Source: JALZKA01 sp963753385
Lineage (GTDB): Bacteria; Actinomycetota; Thermoleophilia; Solirubrobacterales; 70-9
Reading direction: 5' to 3'
NCBI GenBank assembly: GCA_963753385.1
Contig: CAVWCC010000008.1
Span: forward strand, 372,001 to 436,000
DNA length: 64,000 bases
In this document: one piece after another, positions 23,236 to 31,049 of the stretch
How positions within the stretch are numbered: position 1 is the stretch's first letter
How the letters are laid out: the number at the start of each line of letters is the position of its first letter
The notes under the pieces: model-generated
Told to the model about the DNA's origin: nothing
The model's database searches: none
What the model saw: the letters and a program-made list of their open reading frames with translations, nothing else
Position numbers and translations under genes: made by a program

Positions 23236-25134
23236 ATGCCGAGAGCGCTGTTCGGCCTCGTGCTGGGCGGCGCCGTCGGGTTCGGCCTGGTCGTGGCGCT
23301 GCGCGCGATCTCGGGCCTCGAGGTCATCGATACCTCGGACCAGACCGGTTACCCGCACGTGATCGTTGCCGCGCTGACCGCTCCGTTCGGGTTCCTGATC
23401 GGCCTCGGCTGCTTCTCGTACTGGTTCCGCTGGGCCGCCGGCGCGCCCACCGAGCCTGAGGACCACTCCCAGCACGGCGCCCACAGCTGGCGGGACTACT
23501 TCCGCTTCAACACCGATCACAAGGTGATCGGCATCCAGTACATCGTCACCACGTTCTTCTTCTTCCTCGTCGGCGGGTTGGCAGCGATGGCCGTCCGTGC
23601 CGAGCTCGCGCAGCCGGGCACGCAGATCGTCGATCCGGGCTTCTTCAACGGCCTGTTCTCGACGCACGCGGCGTTCATGATCTTCCTGTTCATCATCCCC
23701 GTGTTCGCGGGGATCGCGAACTACGTCCTGCCGCTGATGATCGGCGCGCCGGACATGGCGTTCCCCCGCCTGAACGCGCTCTCGTTTTGGATGCTGCCGA
23801 TGGCGGGCCTGCTGTTCCTGGCCAGCTACTTCGTGCCGGGCGGGGCGTTCGACGCCGGCTGGACCGGATACGCACCGCTCTCAACGGGCGCGCCTTTAGG
23901 CCAGTCGTTCTTCAACCTGGGGGTGCAGTTCGCCGGCGCCTCCTCGGTGGCGACGGCCCTGAACTTCCTCGTGACGATCATCACGATGCGTGCGCCCGGG
24001 ATGACCTTCTGGCGCATGCCGCTGCTGGTCTGGGCGAACCTCTCGACCTCGCTCCTGGTTGTCGCCGCGACGCCGTTCATCGCCGGCGCCCAGTTCATGG
24101 TGCTGTTCGACCGGGCGCTCAACACCAACTTCTTCCAGGAGGCGATGGGCGGCGACGTCCTGAGCTACCAGCACATCTTCTGGTTCTACTCGCACCCGGC
24201 CGTCTACATCATGATGCTGCCCGGGTTCGGGATCATCTCCGAGGTCATCTCGACCCACGCCCGCAAGCCGATCTTCGGCTACCGCCTGATGGCGCTGGCG
24301 CTGATCGGGATCGTCGTCCTCTCCTACACCGTCTGGGCGCACCACATGTTCGTCTCGGGCATGTTCGCCTGGCTGCGGGTGCCGATGATGATCACGACGC
24401 TCCTGATCGCGGTGCCGACCGGAATCAAGATCTTCTCCTGGCTCGCGACCCTTTTCGACTCCGTCCTGCACCTGAAATCGACGGCGATGCTGTTCTCACT
24501 GGGGTTCATCGTCACCTTCGTGGTGGGCGGGATCTCAGGCGTGATGCTGGGGATGGTGCCGCTCGACATCCACATGTCGGACACCTACTTCATCGTCGCC
24601 CACATCCACTTCGTGCTGTTCGGCGGGTCGGTGTTCACGATCTTCGCCGGGCTCTACCACTGGTTCCCGAAGATGACCGGGCGGATGTACGACGAGCGCC
24701 TGGGGCGGTGGCACTTCTGGCTCACTCTGATCGGGATGCTCGGGACCTTCGTGCCGATGCACTGGATCGGCCTCGAGGGCATGCCGCGCCGGGTCGCCGA
24801 CTACTCGGCGCAGTTCGGCGACTGGAACCTCTTCATCTCGATCTTCTCGTTCGTGCTCGGCGCCGCTCAGCTGATCTTCATCTACAACGTGGTGGTCAGC
24901 TGGAAGTGGGGGCCGAAGGCCGGCAACAACCCGTGGCGGGCGAAGACGATCGAGTGGCTGGTGACCTCGCCGCCGCCGGTGTTCAACTTCGACGAGGTGC
25001 CGCGCGTGGTCGGCGGCCCCTACGAGTTCGGCGTGCCCGGCGCGCGGCACGCGATCCTGGCGGGTGACGAGGGCGCCGAGGTGAGCCCGCCCAAGCCCGC
25101 GGTGGCTGGGGCGACGTCCGGGAGTAGTCCATGA
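23236..25134 (+). CDS. ctaD: Cytochrome c oxidase subunit I (haem a/a3-CuB)
   Basis: The catalytic, proton-pumping subunit. All six metal-binding histidines are visible: FSTHAAFM (haem a), WFYSHPAVYIM (CuB, with the cross-linked Tyr), VWAHHMF (CuB pair) and IVAHIHFVLFGG (haem a3 and haem a). From the ATG at 23236 it has 632 residues. A TTG 27 bp upstream is an alternative start. Before the family's usual beginning (NTDHKVIGIQY) there are about 95 extra residues with two hydrophobic helices (GLVLGGAVGFGLVVAL; FGFLIGLGCFSYWF), uncommon for a subunit I. It ends in an ATGA overlap with the next gene. Confidence 0.96.
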   Translation: MPRALFGLVLGGAVGFGLVVALRAISGLEVIDTSDQTGYPHVIVAALTAPFGFLIGLGCFSYWFRWAAGAPTEPEDHSQHGAHSWRDYFRFNTDHKVIGIQYIVTTFFFFLVGGLAAMAVRAELAQPGTQIVDPGFFNGLFSTHAAFMIFLFIIPVFAGIANYVLPLMIGAPDMAFPRLNALSFWMLPMAGLLFLASYFVPGGAFDAGWTGYAPLSTGAPLGQSFFNLGVQFAGASSVATALNFLVTIITMRAPGMTFWRMPLLVWANLSTSLLVVAATPFIAGAQFMVLFDRALNTNFFQEAMGGDVLSYQHIFWFYSHPAVYIMMLPGFGIISEVISTHARKPIFGYRLMALALIGIVVLSYTVWAHHMFVSGMFAWLRVPMMITTLLIAVPTGIKIFSWLATLFDSVLHLKSTAMLFSLGFIVTFVVGGISGVMLGMVPLDIHMSDTYFIVAHIHFVLFGGSVFTIFAGLYHWFPKMTGRMYDERLGRWHFWLTLIGMLGTFVPMHWIGLEGMPRRVADYSAQFGDWNLFISIFSFVLGAAQLIFIYNVVVSWKWGPKAGNNPWRAKTIEWLVTSPPPVFNFDEVPRVVGGPYEFGVPGARHAILAGDEGAEVSPPKPAVAGATSGSSP

Positions 25135-25991
25135 GCGAGGGGACGATCCTTTGCTTCTTGAACGAGGTCGCCGGCGGCCGCAAGCTGCTCGAGGCGGTGC
25201 GCGAGCGCGTCGATGCCGGCGCCGAGAAGGTCGCGATCGCTGCGCCCCAGAACCAGCCGATGGCGGGCCAGATCGTCGACCGCGACGAGCTGGCGGACGC
25301 CGCACGGAGCCGTGTCGACGTGACCCAGGCCGTGTTCGCCGAGTTCGGGATCGCAGCCGAGGGCGCGGTGATGGACCCCGACCCGCTGCTTGCGCTCGAC
25401 GACGCGGTGCGCGCGTATGAGCCGTCGGAGGTGCTGCTCTCGAGCCTGACCGAGTCGCGCTACGGCCTGATGCGCCGCGACCTTGTCGAGTGGGCGCGCG
25501 GGCACCTCGAGGACACGCAGATCACGCACATCCCCGTCCGGATCGACGACGACGCAGTTCGCTGGGACGTGACCCACACGCTCGTGGTCGCAACGCAGAC
25601 CGTGGCGAGCGCCGACCTTGTCGGCCGCCTCAAGTCCCGTGCCCAGGAGCGCCCGCACCGCTACACGTTCATCTGCCCCCGCTCCGGCCAGCTCTCTCGT
25701 GAGGAGGTCTGCGACCGGCTCGCCCGCACGCTCGCCGAGATGTACCGCTCGGAGATCGACGCGACCGGCCAGCCGATGAGCCCGGCGCCGTTCGCCGCGG
25801 TCCAGAACGCAATCGAGCACTACCGGGTCGACGAGATCCTGATCTCGACCCTGGTGGGCGAGCAGTCGGTCTGGCTCGAGGAGGGTCTGATCGACCGGGT
25901 CAAGGAGATCACCGACAAGCCCGTCGAGCACGTCGAGGCCGGCGGCGACGTCGCGCCCCGCGCGACGGCCCCCGCGGAGGCCACGGTCTGA
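25131..25991 (+). CDS. Usp-like tandem-domain protein embedded in the oxidase operon
   Basis: A 286-residue soluble protein built from two related alpha/beta segments. The first starts TILCFLNEVAGGRKLLEAV and ends near YEPSEVLLSSLTES. The second starts HTLVVATQTVASADLVGRL and ends near YRVDEILISTLVGEQSVWLE. Each pattern (a strand of hydrophobics, then later VDEILIST) resembles universal-stress-protein-like folds, but the ATP-binding GxxG loop is not clear. It overlaps ctaD by 4 bp and ctaE by 1 bp, so it is translated with the oxidase. The protein at 26673-27356 carries the same kind of domain. A regulatory or assembly role for the oxidase is my inference. Confidence 0.7.
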   Translation: MSEGTILCFLNEVAGGRKLLEAVRERVDAGAEKVAIAAPQNQPMAGQIVDRDELADAARSRVDVTQAVFAEFGIAAEGAVMDPDPLLALDDAVRAYEPSEVLLSSLTESRYGLMRRDLVEWARGHLEDTQITHIPVRIDDDAVRWDVTHTLVVATQTVASADLVGRLKSRAQERPHRYTFICPRSGQLSREEVCDRLARTLAEMYRSEIDATGQPMSPAPFAAVQNAIEHYRVDEILISTLVGEQSVWLEEGLIDRVKEITDKPVEHVEAGGDVAPRATAPAEATV

Positions 25992-26620
25992 TGGAGTCGG
26001 CTTCGATCGCCGCCGGGCACGCCGGCGCCCACGAGGAGCACCACGGGCCACCCGAGGCCCACCAGAGCTCGCGGATCGACCGCCAGACCCTCGGCATCCT
26101 GCTTTTCATCGTCTCCGAGGTGATGCTGTTCGGGGCGTTCTTCGCCTCGTACTTCTTCATCCGCGTCGTGGCGAACGACGGCGCCTGGCCGCCCGAGCCC
26201 TACGAGCTTCCCGTTGCCGTCGCCGGGGTCAACACCGCGATCCTGATCTCGTCGAGCTTCACCGTCCACTGGGCGCTCGAGTGCGCGCGCGCCGGCAACC
26301 GCCAGGGCATGAAGCTCGGCCTCGGGGCGACCTGGCTCCTAGGGGCGACCTTCCTCTTCATCCAGATCAACGAGTACGTCCACATCGGGTTCTCGGGCCG
26401 CGACGGCGCATTCGGCTCGATCTTCTACGGCCTCACAGGTCTGCACGGCGCCCACGTCTTCGTCGGGTTACTCCTGCTCACCTTCGCGAACATCCGTGCC
26501 TGGCGCGGGCACTTCGGGCCGAAGATGCAGGACCACCTGGGCGTCGAGGTGCCGGGGATCTACTGGCACTTCGTCGACATCATGTGGATCATCGTCTTCA
26601 CGACGGTCTACATCCTCTAG
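25991..26620 (+). CDS. ctaE: Cytochrome c oxidase subunit III
   Basis: Subunit III supports stability and proton uptake by subunit I. The 209-residue protein has five hydrophobic helices. Conserved segments include FIVSEVMLFGAFFASYFF (with the family Glu), TGLHGAHVFVGLLLLT and the C-terminal PGIYWHFVDIMWIIVFTTVYIL-like ending. The N-terminal ~28 residues are His-rich (GHAGAHEEHHGPPEAH), which might bind metal. It begins at an ATG overlapping the upstream stop by one base. Confidence 0.96.
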   Translation: MESASIAAGHAGAHEEHHGPPEAHQSSRIDRQTLGILLFIVSEVMLFGAFFASYFFIRVVANDGAWPPEPYELPVAVAGVNTAILISSSFTVHWALECARAGNRQGMKLGLGATWLLGATFLFIQINEYVHIGFSGRDGAFGSIFYGLTGLHGAHVFVGLLLLTFANIRAWRGHFGPKMQDHLGVEVPGIYWHFVDIMWIIVFTTVYIL

Positions 26621-26660
26621 CGCGTCTCTGAGCCGCCTGGCACACGCCACGGTTTGGGCG

Positions 26661-26666
26661 TAGGTT
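26661..26666 (+). promoter_or_regulatory. -10 box for the membrane Usp-like gene
   Basis: TAGGTT, 6 nt before the ATG at 26673, so this gene may also be transcribed separately from the oxidase genes. Confidence 0.4.
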
Positions 26667-26672
26667 TGTCTC

Positions 26673-27356
26673 ATGCATAACCCGCTTCGGTCCGAGGCTG
26701 AGATGTTCCGGGTCGTCGTGATCGTGGGGGTCGCGATGGCGCCCGTGATCCTGCTCGCGTTGATAGTCGATCCGCTGGTCGGGGCGATCCTGTTCGGGAT
26801 CGAGATCGGCGTCCTGATCGGATTCCTGTTTCAGCGCTCGCGGGGCGCCGAGCCGCGCACCGCCGAGGTCGCGAGCTCGGACGATGACGTCCACCGAGTG
26901 CTCGTGGTCGCGAACCAGACCGTGGGCGGCAGGGCGCTGCTCGACGAGATCAAGCAGCGTGTCTCGGGCGAGGGGCGCAGCGAGATCCTGGTCGTGACGC
27001 CGCCGCTCGCGAAGTCAGCGGCGGAGCACTGGTCCTCCGACATCGACGAGGGGATCGCCGACGCGCAGCAGCGCCTCGAGGCGTCGGTGGCGATGATGCG
27101 GCAGGCCGGGCTGAACGTTCAGGGTCAGCTGGCCGACCATCACGACCCGAACCAGGCGATCGAGGACGCGCTGGGCGAGTTCGCCGCCGACGAGGTGATC
27201 ATCTCGACCCACACGCCGAAGCGGTCTAGATGGCTCGAGTCGGGGGTGGTCGAGAAGGCCAGGAGCGAGCTGCCGCAGCCGGTCACGCACGTGGTCGTGG
27301 ACCTCGAGGCCGAAGCCGGGGCACAGGCGGGCGAGCCCGAGGTGCGCGCCGGCTAG
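26673..27356 (+). CDS. Membrane-anchored Usp-like protein
   Basis: The 227-residue protein begins with two adjacent hydrophobic helices (VVVIVGVAMAPVILLALIV; GAILFGIEIGVLIGFLF) and then a soluble domain. That domain opens VHRVLVVANQTVGGRALLDE and ends DEVIISTHTPKRSRWLESGV, closely paralleling the second half of the oxidase-operon Usp-like protein (HTLVVATQTVASADL; DEILISTLVGEQSVWLE). The two appear to be one family, one soluble and one anchored, on either side of ctaE. Its 3' end overlaps the convergent cytochrome c gene by 4 bp. Confidence 0.72.
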   Translation: MHNPLRSEAEMFRVVVIVGVAMAPVILLALIVDPLVGAILFGIEIGVLIGFLFQRSRGAEPRTAEVASSDDDVHRVLVVANQTVGGRALLDEIKQRVSGEGRSEILVVTPPLAKSAAEHWSSDIDEGIADAQQRLEASVAMMRQAGLNVQGQLADHHDPNQAIEDALGEFAADEVIISTHTPKRSRWLESGVVEKARSELPQPVTHVVVDLEAEAGAQAGEPEVRAG

Positions 27357-28063
27357 GGCGAGCCGCCGCCGCTACCCCCGCCGACGGACTGCAGCAGGTA
27401 GTCCACCAACTCCTGGAGGTTCTGCTCGGGGATCACGTTCTCGTCGAACACCGGCATGACCCCTCCCGGGAAACCGGGTGAGATCCTCGCTTCGGGGTCT
27501 TGAATGGACTCGGCGATCTCCTCAGCGCTCTGGCCGGGCAGCACGTCGTCGAGGACGGGACCGGTGGTCCCGGCCGTGTTGGCCGCCGCGAGGGTGTGGC
27601 AGGCGCCGCACTGCTCGACGAAGACCTCCTCGGGCGAGCCCAGCTCGGGCGGCTCGATGCCCGGCACCCCCGCAACGCTTGCCACGTACGCGGCGACGTC
27701 CTCGGCGTCGCGCCCGCTGACGAGGTTGGCGGGCATGAAGGTCCGGTCGTAGTAGGGGTTGTCCTCGCTGATCGTCCGCGGGTTCTCGATCTGCGACTGG
27801 ACGACGCCCTCGATCGTGTCCTGGTCCATCCCCGTCGCCCGCGCCGCCGCGAACGAGGCGTCGAGGTCGGGGCCGACGGTCGCGGTCTGGCGCGCCTCGG
27901 TCAGTGCGTGGCAGGTGCCGCAGTTCTCGACGAAGAGCTCGCGGCCGCGCTCGAGGTCCGCGTCCTCCTGGGTGTCGCAACCTGCGGCGGAGCCACCGGC
28001 GACCAGCGCGGCGGCCGCAACGACGATCGCCCGCCCGCGGGCGCCTTTCAGGCGGCTCAGCAC
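27353..28063 (-). CDS. Dihaem cytochrome c lipoprotein
   Basis: A 236-residue secreted protein with two cytochrome c modules. The first has NCGTCHAL and a distal Met in TFMPANL; the second has QCGACHTL and a Met in GVMPVFDE. A lipobox (AGGSAAGC) ends the signal peptide, so the protein is probably tethered to the outer face of the membrane, where it could pass electrons to CuA of the neighbouring oxidase. I chose GTG 28063 because TAGGAT lies exactly 7 nt before it, as for other leaderless genes here; ATG 28072 and ATG 28126 are alternatives. It converges on the Usp-like gene. Confidence 0.88.
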   Translation of the reverse strand: MLSRLKGARGRAIVVAAAALVAGGSAAGCDTQEDADLERGRELFVENCGTCHALTEARQTATVGPDLDASFAAARATGMDQDTIEGVVQSQIENPRTISEDNPYYDRTFMPANLVSGRDAEDVAAYVASVAGVPGIEPPELGSPEEVFVEQCGACHTLAAANTAGTTGPVLDDVLPGQSAEEIAESIQDPEARISPGFPGGVMPVFDENVIPEQNLQELVDYLLQSVGGGSGGGSP

Positions 28064-28070
28064 GGCGCGC

Positions 28071-28076
28071 ATCCTA
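28071..28076 (-). promoter_or_regulatory. -10 box for the dihaem cytochrome c
   Basis: TAGGAT on the minus strand, 7 nt before GTG 28063. Confidence 0.4.
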
Positions 28077-28130
28077 TCTGCCGCAGGCGGCGCCCGATGC
28101 CTCTGGGTTGTGGCCCTCCGGCCCATTGGA

Positions 28131-28203
28131 TAGGGTTAGAGCCGATCCGCACTAGCCGCCTCCGGGGGCGGCAGAGGCGGTAAGACGCGAACGAAAGGGA
28201 GAG
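28131..28203 (+). promoter_or_regulatory. Promoter and structured leader of the CBS gene
   Basis: TAGGGT (28131-28136) is followed by a leader of about 65-70 nt with a 6-bp hairpin (GCCGCC 28155-28160 with GGCGGC 28167-28172). A Shine-Dalgarno sequence AAAGGGAGAG at 28194-28203 sits 7 nt before ATG 28211. Unlike most neighbours this mRNA is not leaderless. Confidence 0.45.
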
Positions 28204-28210
28204 TCAGCGG

Positions 28211-28633
28211 ATGGAGGTCAGGGACGGTATGTCGAGCGTGGTCCTCAGCGTGGGACCCGGTCACACCCTGCGCGAGGCCGCGCGGATGATGACCGAGCGG
28301 GGGGTCGGCGCAGCCGTCGTGATCGACGAGGAGATGCCGGCGCCGGGGGTGATCTCGGAGCGCGACGTCATCAACTCGCTCGGCCGTGGAGAGGACCCCG
28401 ATGCCGAACTGGTGGGCGACCACCGCAGCGATTCGGTGATCTCCGCAGCCCCGGACTGGAGCCTCGAGCGCGCCGCGATGGAGATGTCCCGACGCCACGT
28501 CCGCCACCTCGTCGTGGTCGAGGGCGGCGAGCTCGTCGGGGTCCTCTCGATCCGCGACATCGTCCGGGTCTGGACCTCGGACGGCGCGACGTCGAGCATG
28601 ACCTCGCCCGAGTCCGAGGCCGCGAGCGTCTAG
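28211..28633 (+). CDS. CBS-domain pair protein
   Basis: A 140-residue protein made of two CBS motifs: VLSVGPGHTLREAARMM...GAAVVIDEE...GVISERDVIN, then VISAAPDWSLERAAMEMS...HLVVVEGGELVGVLSIRDIV. CBS pairs bind adenosine nucleotides and usually act as energy sensors. Stand-alone examples are common in actinobacteria. The target is unknown, but the location between a cytochrome c and the second oxidase operon suggests a link to respiration. A clear Shine-Dalgarno sequence fixes the ATG. Confidence 0.9.
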   Translation: MEVRDGMSSVVLSVGPGHTLREAARMMTERGVGAAVVIDEEMPAPGVISERDVINSLGRGEDPDAELVGDHRSDSVISAAPDWSLERAAMEMSRRHVRHLVVVEGGELVGVLSIRDIVRVWTSDGATSSMTSPESEAASV

Positions 28634-28634
28634 C

Positions 28635-28673
28635 GGTTGCTGAAACCCGCGCTATGCGCGGGTGTTGGCAACC
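28635..28673. terminator. Bidirectional hairpin between convergent genes
   Basis: An inner 8-bp stem (ACCCGCGC 28645-28652 with GCGCGGGT 28656-28663, loop TAT) is nested in an outer 6-bp stem (GGTTGC 28635-28640 with GCAACC 28668-28673). It lies just after the CBS stop and before the end of the leftward operon, so it could terminate both. There is no T-run. Confidence 0.6.
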
Positions 28674-28715
28674 ACTACGCGGTGAGCCGAGCCCACCGCC
28701 ACGCGGGGAGGGGCA

Positions 28716-28982
28716 CTACCCGGCCGGCTTGCGCGGAGGCACCGCCGGGAGGACGGCGGTCGTCAGCTTCTGGCGCCGCGGCAGGCGCTCGACCTGCGGC
28801 CCGACGGCCCGCAGGATGCCGACGAGACCGACGAGCGCGATCACGCCGCCGATCACGCCGTAGGGCCACCACACGAAGATCCCGGCGAGGACGCCGAGCA
28901 GCCCGACCGCGGCGAGCGCCGGCATCCACGACGGCTCCGGCACGTAGATCAGCTCGGCCGGCTCGGGCGCGCGCTCGTTCAT
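28716..28982 (-). CDS. Small two-helix membrane protein at the end of the second oxidase operon
   Basis: An 88-residue protein with two hydrophobic helices (MPALAAVGLLGVLAGIFVWW; GVIGGVIALVGLVGILRAV) between charged ends. I do not recognise a family. Its ATG overlaps the stop of the 36-residue gene by one base (TGATG), and it follows ctaB, so it may be a small oxidase subunit or assembly factor. Small subunit IV-like proteins occur at this place in other actinobacterial oxidase clusters, but the sequence does not prove that here. Confidence 0.68.
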   Translation of the reverse strand: MNERAPEPAELIYVPEPSWMPALAAVGLLGVLAGIFVWWPYGVIGGVIALVGLVGILRAVGPQVERLPRRQKLTTAVLPAVPPRKPAG

Positions 28983-29092
28983 CAGCTGATGTAGAAGATC
29001 GCGAAGACGAAGGCGAGTGCGAAGACGGCGACCGCGATCGAGGCCGCGGTGAGCCCGGTGCGGAGGTTCCTCTCGGCGAGCCGTCGGTCCAC
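28982..29092 (-). CDS. 36-residue single-helix membrane protein
   Basis: A very small gene: GTG 29092 to TGA 28982, coding for 36 residues with a basic start (DRRLAERNLRTG) and one hydrophobic helix (LTAASIAVAVFALAFVFAIF). It fits between ctaB and the 88-residue gene with an 11-bp gap on one side and a TGATG overlap on the other, which is strong positional evidence that it is translated. It resembles the tiny single-helix subunits found with haem-copper oxidases; I infer a structural or assembly role. Confidence 0.6.
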   Translation of the reverse strand: MDRRLAERNLRTGLTAASIAVAVFALAFVFAIFYIS

Positions 29093-29102
29093 GGGCGGGA
29101 CT

Positions 29103-30032
29103 CTATAGCGCCCGATCGACGGCCATCGCGGCGAAGAGCAGCGCCAGATAGGCGAGCGAGGAGAGGTAGAGGCGGAGCGCCGCGGGCCGCGACGGCGAGC
29201 GCGCGAGGCGTACCGCGAGGCCGAGGAAGCCGGCGCCCAGCAGCAGCGCCGCCGCCAGGTAGATCCCGCCGAACAGGCCGGTCGCCACGGGGAGGATCGT
29301 GAACACGACGAGGATCGCCGCGTAGACGACGATCTGGCGCCGCGTGGCCTGCTCCCCCCGGACCACGGGGAGCATCGGGACCCCGGTGCGCGCGTAGTCG
29401 TCCTTGATCAGGAGCGAGAGGGCCCAGAAGTGGGGCGGGGTCCAGAGGAACACGATCGCGAACGGGTAGAGCGCATCGAGGGCCAGGCTGCCGGTCGCCG
29501 CTGCCCATCCGACCAGCGGCGGCACCGCACCGGCCGCGCCGCCGATCACGATGTTCTGCGGCGTCAGCGGCTTCAGCCACATCGTGTAGACGAATACGTA
29601 GCCGAGCAGGCCGGCCATCGCGAGTGAGGCCGAGAGCAGGTTCACGGTGATCGCGAGCTGGACGAACGCCAGCACGCCGAGCGCGATCCCGAACGCGAGC
29701 CCGTGGAGCGGCTCGATCTTCCCCGAGACGAGCGGGCGCGCCCGGGTCCTCGCCATGCGGGCGTCGCGCTCGCGGTCGAGGTAGTGGTTGATCGCCCCGG
29801 CCCCGCCGGCGGCGAGGTAGCCGCCGAGCATCGTCCAGAGCACGGTCGAGAGCGCGAGGCCGTCGGGTGCCGCGACGACCATCGTCGCCACGGTCGTCAC
29901 CAGGAGCAGCGAGATGATCCGCGGCTTGGTCAGCGCGATGTAGTCGCGCAGGTGCGCGATCACGGCGCGAGCCGAGGTGGCGCCGGCCGGCCGGACGAGG
30001 TTCGGTGCCTTTGCGGTCGTGCTTTCCATCAT
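29103..30032 (-). CDS. ctaB: Protoheme IX farnesyltransferase (haem O synthase)
   Basis: CtaB attaches a farnesyl group to haem b, giving haem O, the precursor of haem A. The 309-residue UbiA-type prenyltransferase has about nine membrane helices. It has the Asp-rich motif NHYLDRERDARMARTRARPL, the second polar loop YTMWLKPLTPQNIVIGGAAG, and FLWTPPHFWALSLLIKDDYA. Two adjacent ATGs (30032 and 30029) can start it. It lies between ctaA and the small membrane genes on the minus strand. Confidence 0.95.
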   Translation of the reverse strand: MMESTTAKAPNLVRPAGATSARAVIAHLRDYIALTKPRIISLLLVTTVATMVVAAPDGLALSTVLWTMLGGYLAAGGAGAINHYLDRERDARMARTRARPLVSGKIEPLHGLAFGIALGVLAFVQLAITVNLLSASLAMAGLLGYVFVYTMWLKPLTPQNIVIGGAAGAVPPLVGWAAATGSLALDALYPFAIVFLWTPPHFWALSLLIKDDYARTGVPMLPVVRGEQATRRQIVVYAAILVVFTILPVATGLFGGIYLAAALLLGAGFLGLAVRLARSPSRPAALRLYLSSLAYLALLFAAMAVDRAL

Positions 30033-30046
30033 TCGGTCGTTCGCGA

Positions 30047-31044
30047 CTAGGCCGTGAGCCGGGCTCGGCGCGGCGCACCGGCTGGGAGCGGGGGGCGGGG
30101 ACTGGCATCAGGGTCGTCCAAGCGTAAACAGCGGTCGCCCAGACGAGCGTGCCGAGGGTCAGGTGGGCGAGGATCAGGCCGGCGTGCTTGCCGAGCCACA
30201 CGTTGGCGGCGCCGAGCGCGATCTGCGCGACGAGGAGGCCGCCGAGCGCCAGGAACGATCGGCTCGGGGCGCGCTGGCGGATCGCGACGACGACGAGCGC
30301 GATCACCGCGATCGCGGCCAGGTACATGAGCAGGCGGTGCGTGAGCTGGATATCGATCAGCCGATCCTCGCCGAAGGGCATGAAGCGATCGACGCACGTC
30401 GGGAACTGCTCCCCGCAGGCCGTGTGCGCGCCGAGGACCGGCTCGGTCGGCGTGCCCTCACCCTCGGTCCCGGCCACGAGGCCGCCGGCGACGATCGTCG
30501 CGAGGATCAGGGTCGCCGCTACGACCGTCAGCGCCCGCAGGCCGCGGCTGCCCGACGGCTCGGCGGGCTGAGGCTCGGAGCCGAGCCGTCGCAGCGCCAG
30601 GAGCACGCCGAGGAAGAGCATCGCCAGGCCGAGATGGGCCGCGACCAGGTACTCGTGGAGGCCCTCCTCAACCGTCAGGCCGCCCAGCGCCGCCTGGGCC
30701 AGGACCAGGACGCCGGCGGCCGCCGAACCGCCCACGACCCAGCGGTGCTCGCGCAGGTGGCGCCACGCGTACCACGCCGTCATCAGCATCAGGACCGAGA
30801 CGATTCCGGCGGTGATCCGGTGGCTGTATTCGATCACCGACTCGGCCGATGCGGCGGGCAGCACGCCGCCCTCGCAGAGCGGCCAGCCGTGGGTGCCGGA
30901 GCCCTCCGGGCCGCAGCCCAGGCCGGAGTCGCTCACGCGCACGATCCCGCCGATCAGGATCAGCACGAACGTGGCGACGATCGTTGCGGTGACGAGGCGG
31001 CGGAACCGCGAAAGATCGGCGGCTCCGTCGCCGGGCGTGCTCAT
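30047..31044 (-). CDS. ctaA: Haem A synthase (CtaA), probable frameshift near its C-terminus
   Basis: CtaA oxidises haem O to haem A. Eight membrane helices are visible, with the four haem-ligand histidines in EYSHRITAG, LVAAHLGLAM, QLTHRLLMYL and LILAHLTLGTL, and Cys pairs in GWPLCEGG and HTACGEQFPTC. The frame does not stop after the last helix (TLVWATAVYAWTTLM). It stays open to 28675, right through ctaB, which would give an impossible 789-residue protein. In the next frame a stop (TAG at 30047) gives a normal end of roughly 332 codons. A run of six C/G at about 30091-30096 lies where the switch is needed. I therefore annotate the gene to 30047. Confidence 0.85.
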
Positions 31045-31049
31045 CGCGC

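Noticed and set aside
28675..30046. Open frame continuing CtaA to 789 residues through ctaB
   Set aside because: The extension is an out-of-frame translation of ctaB, rich in Arg/Pro without helices; a frameshift near 30091-30096 explains it better.
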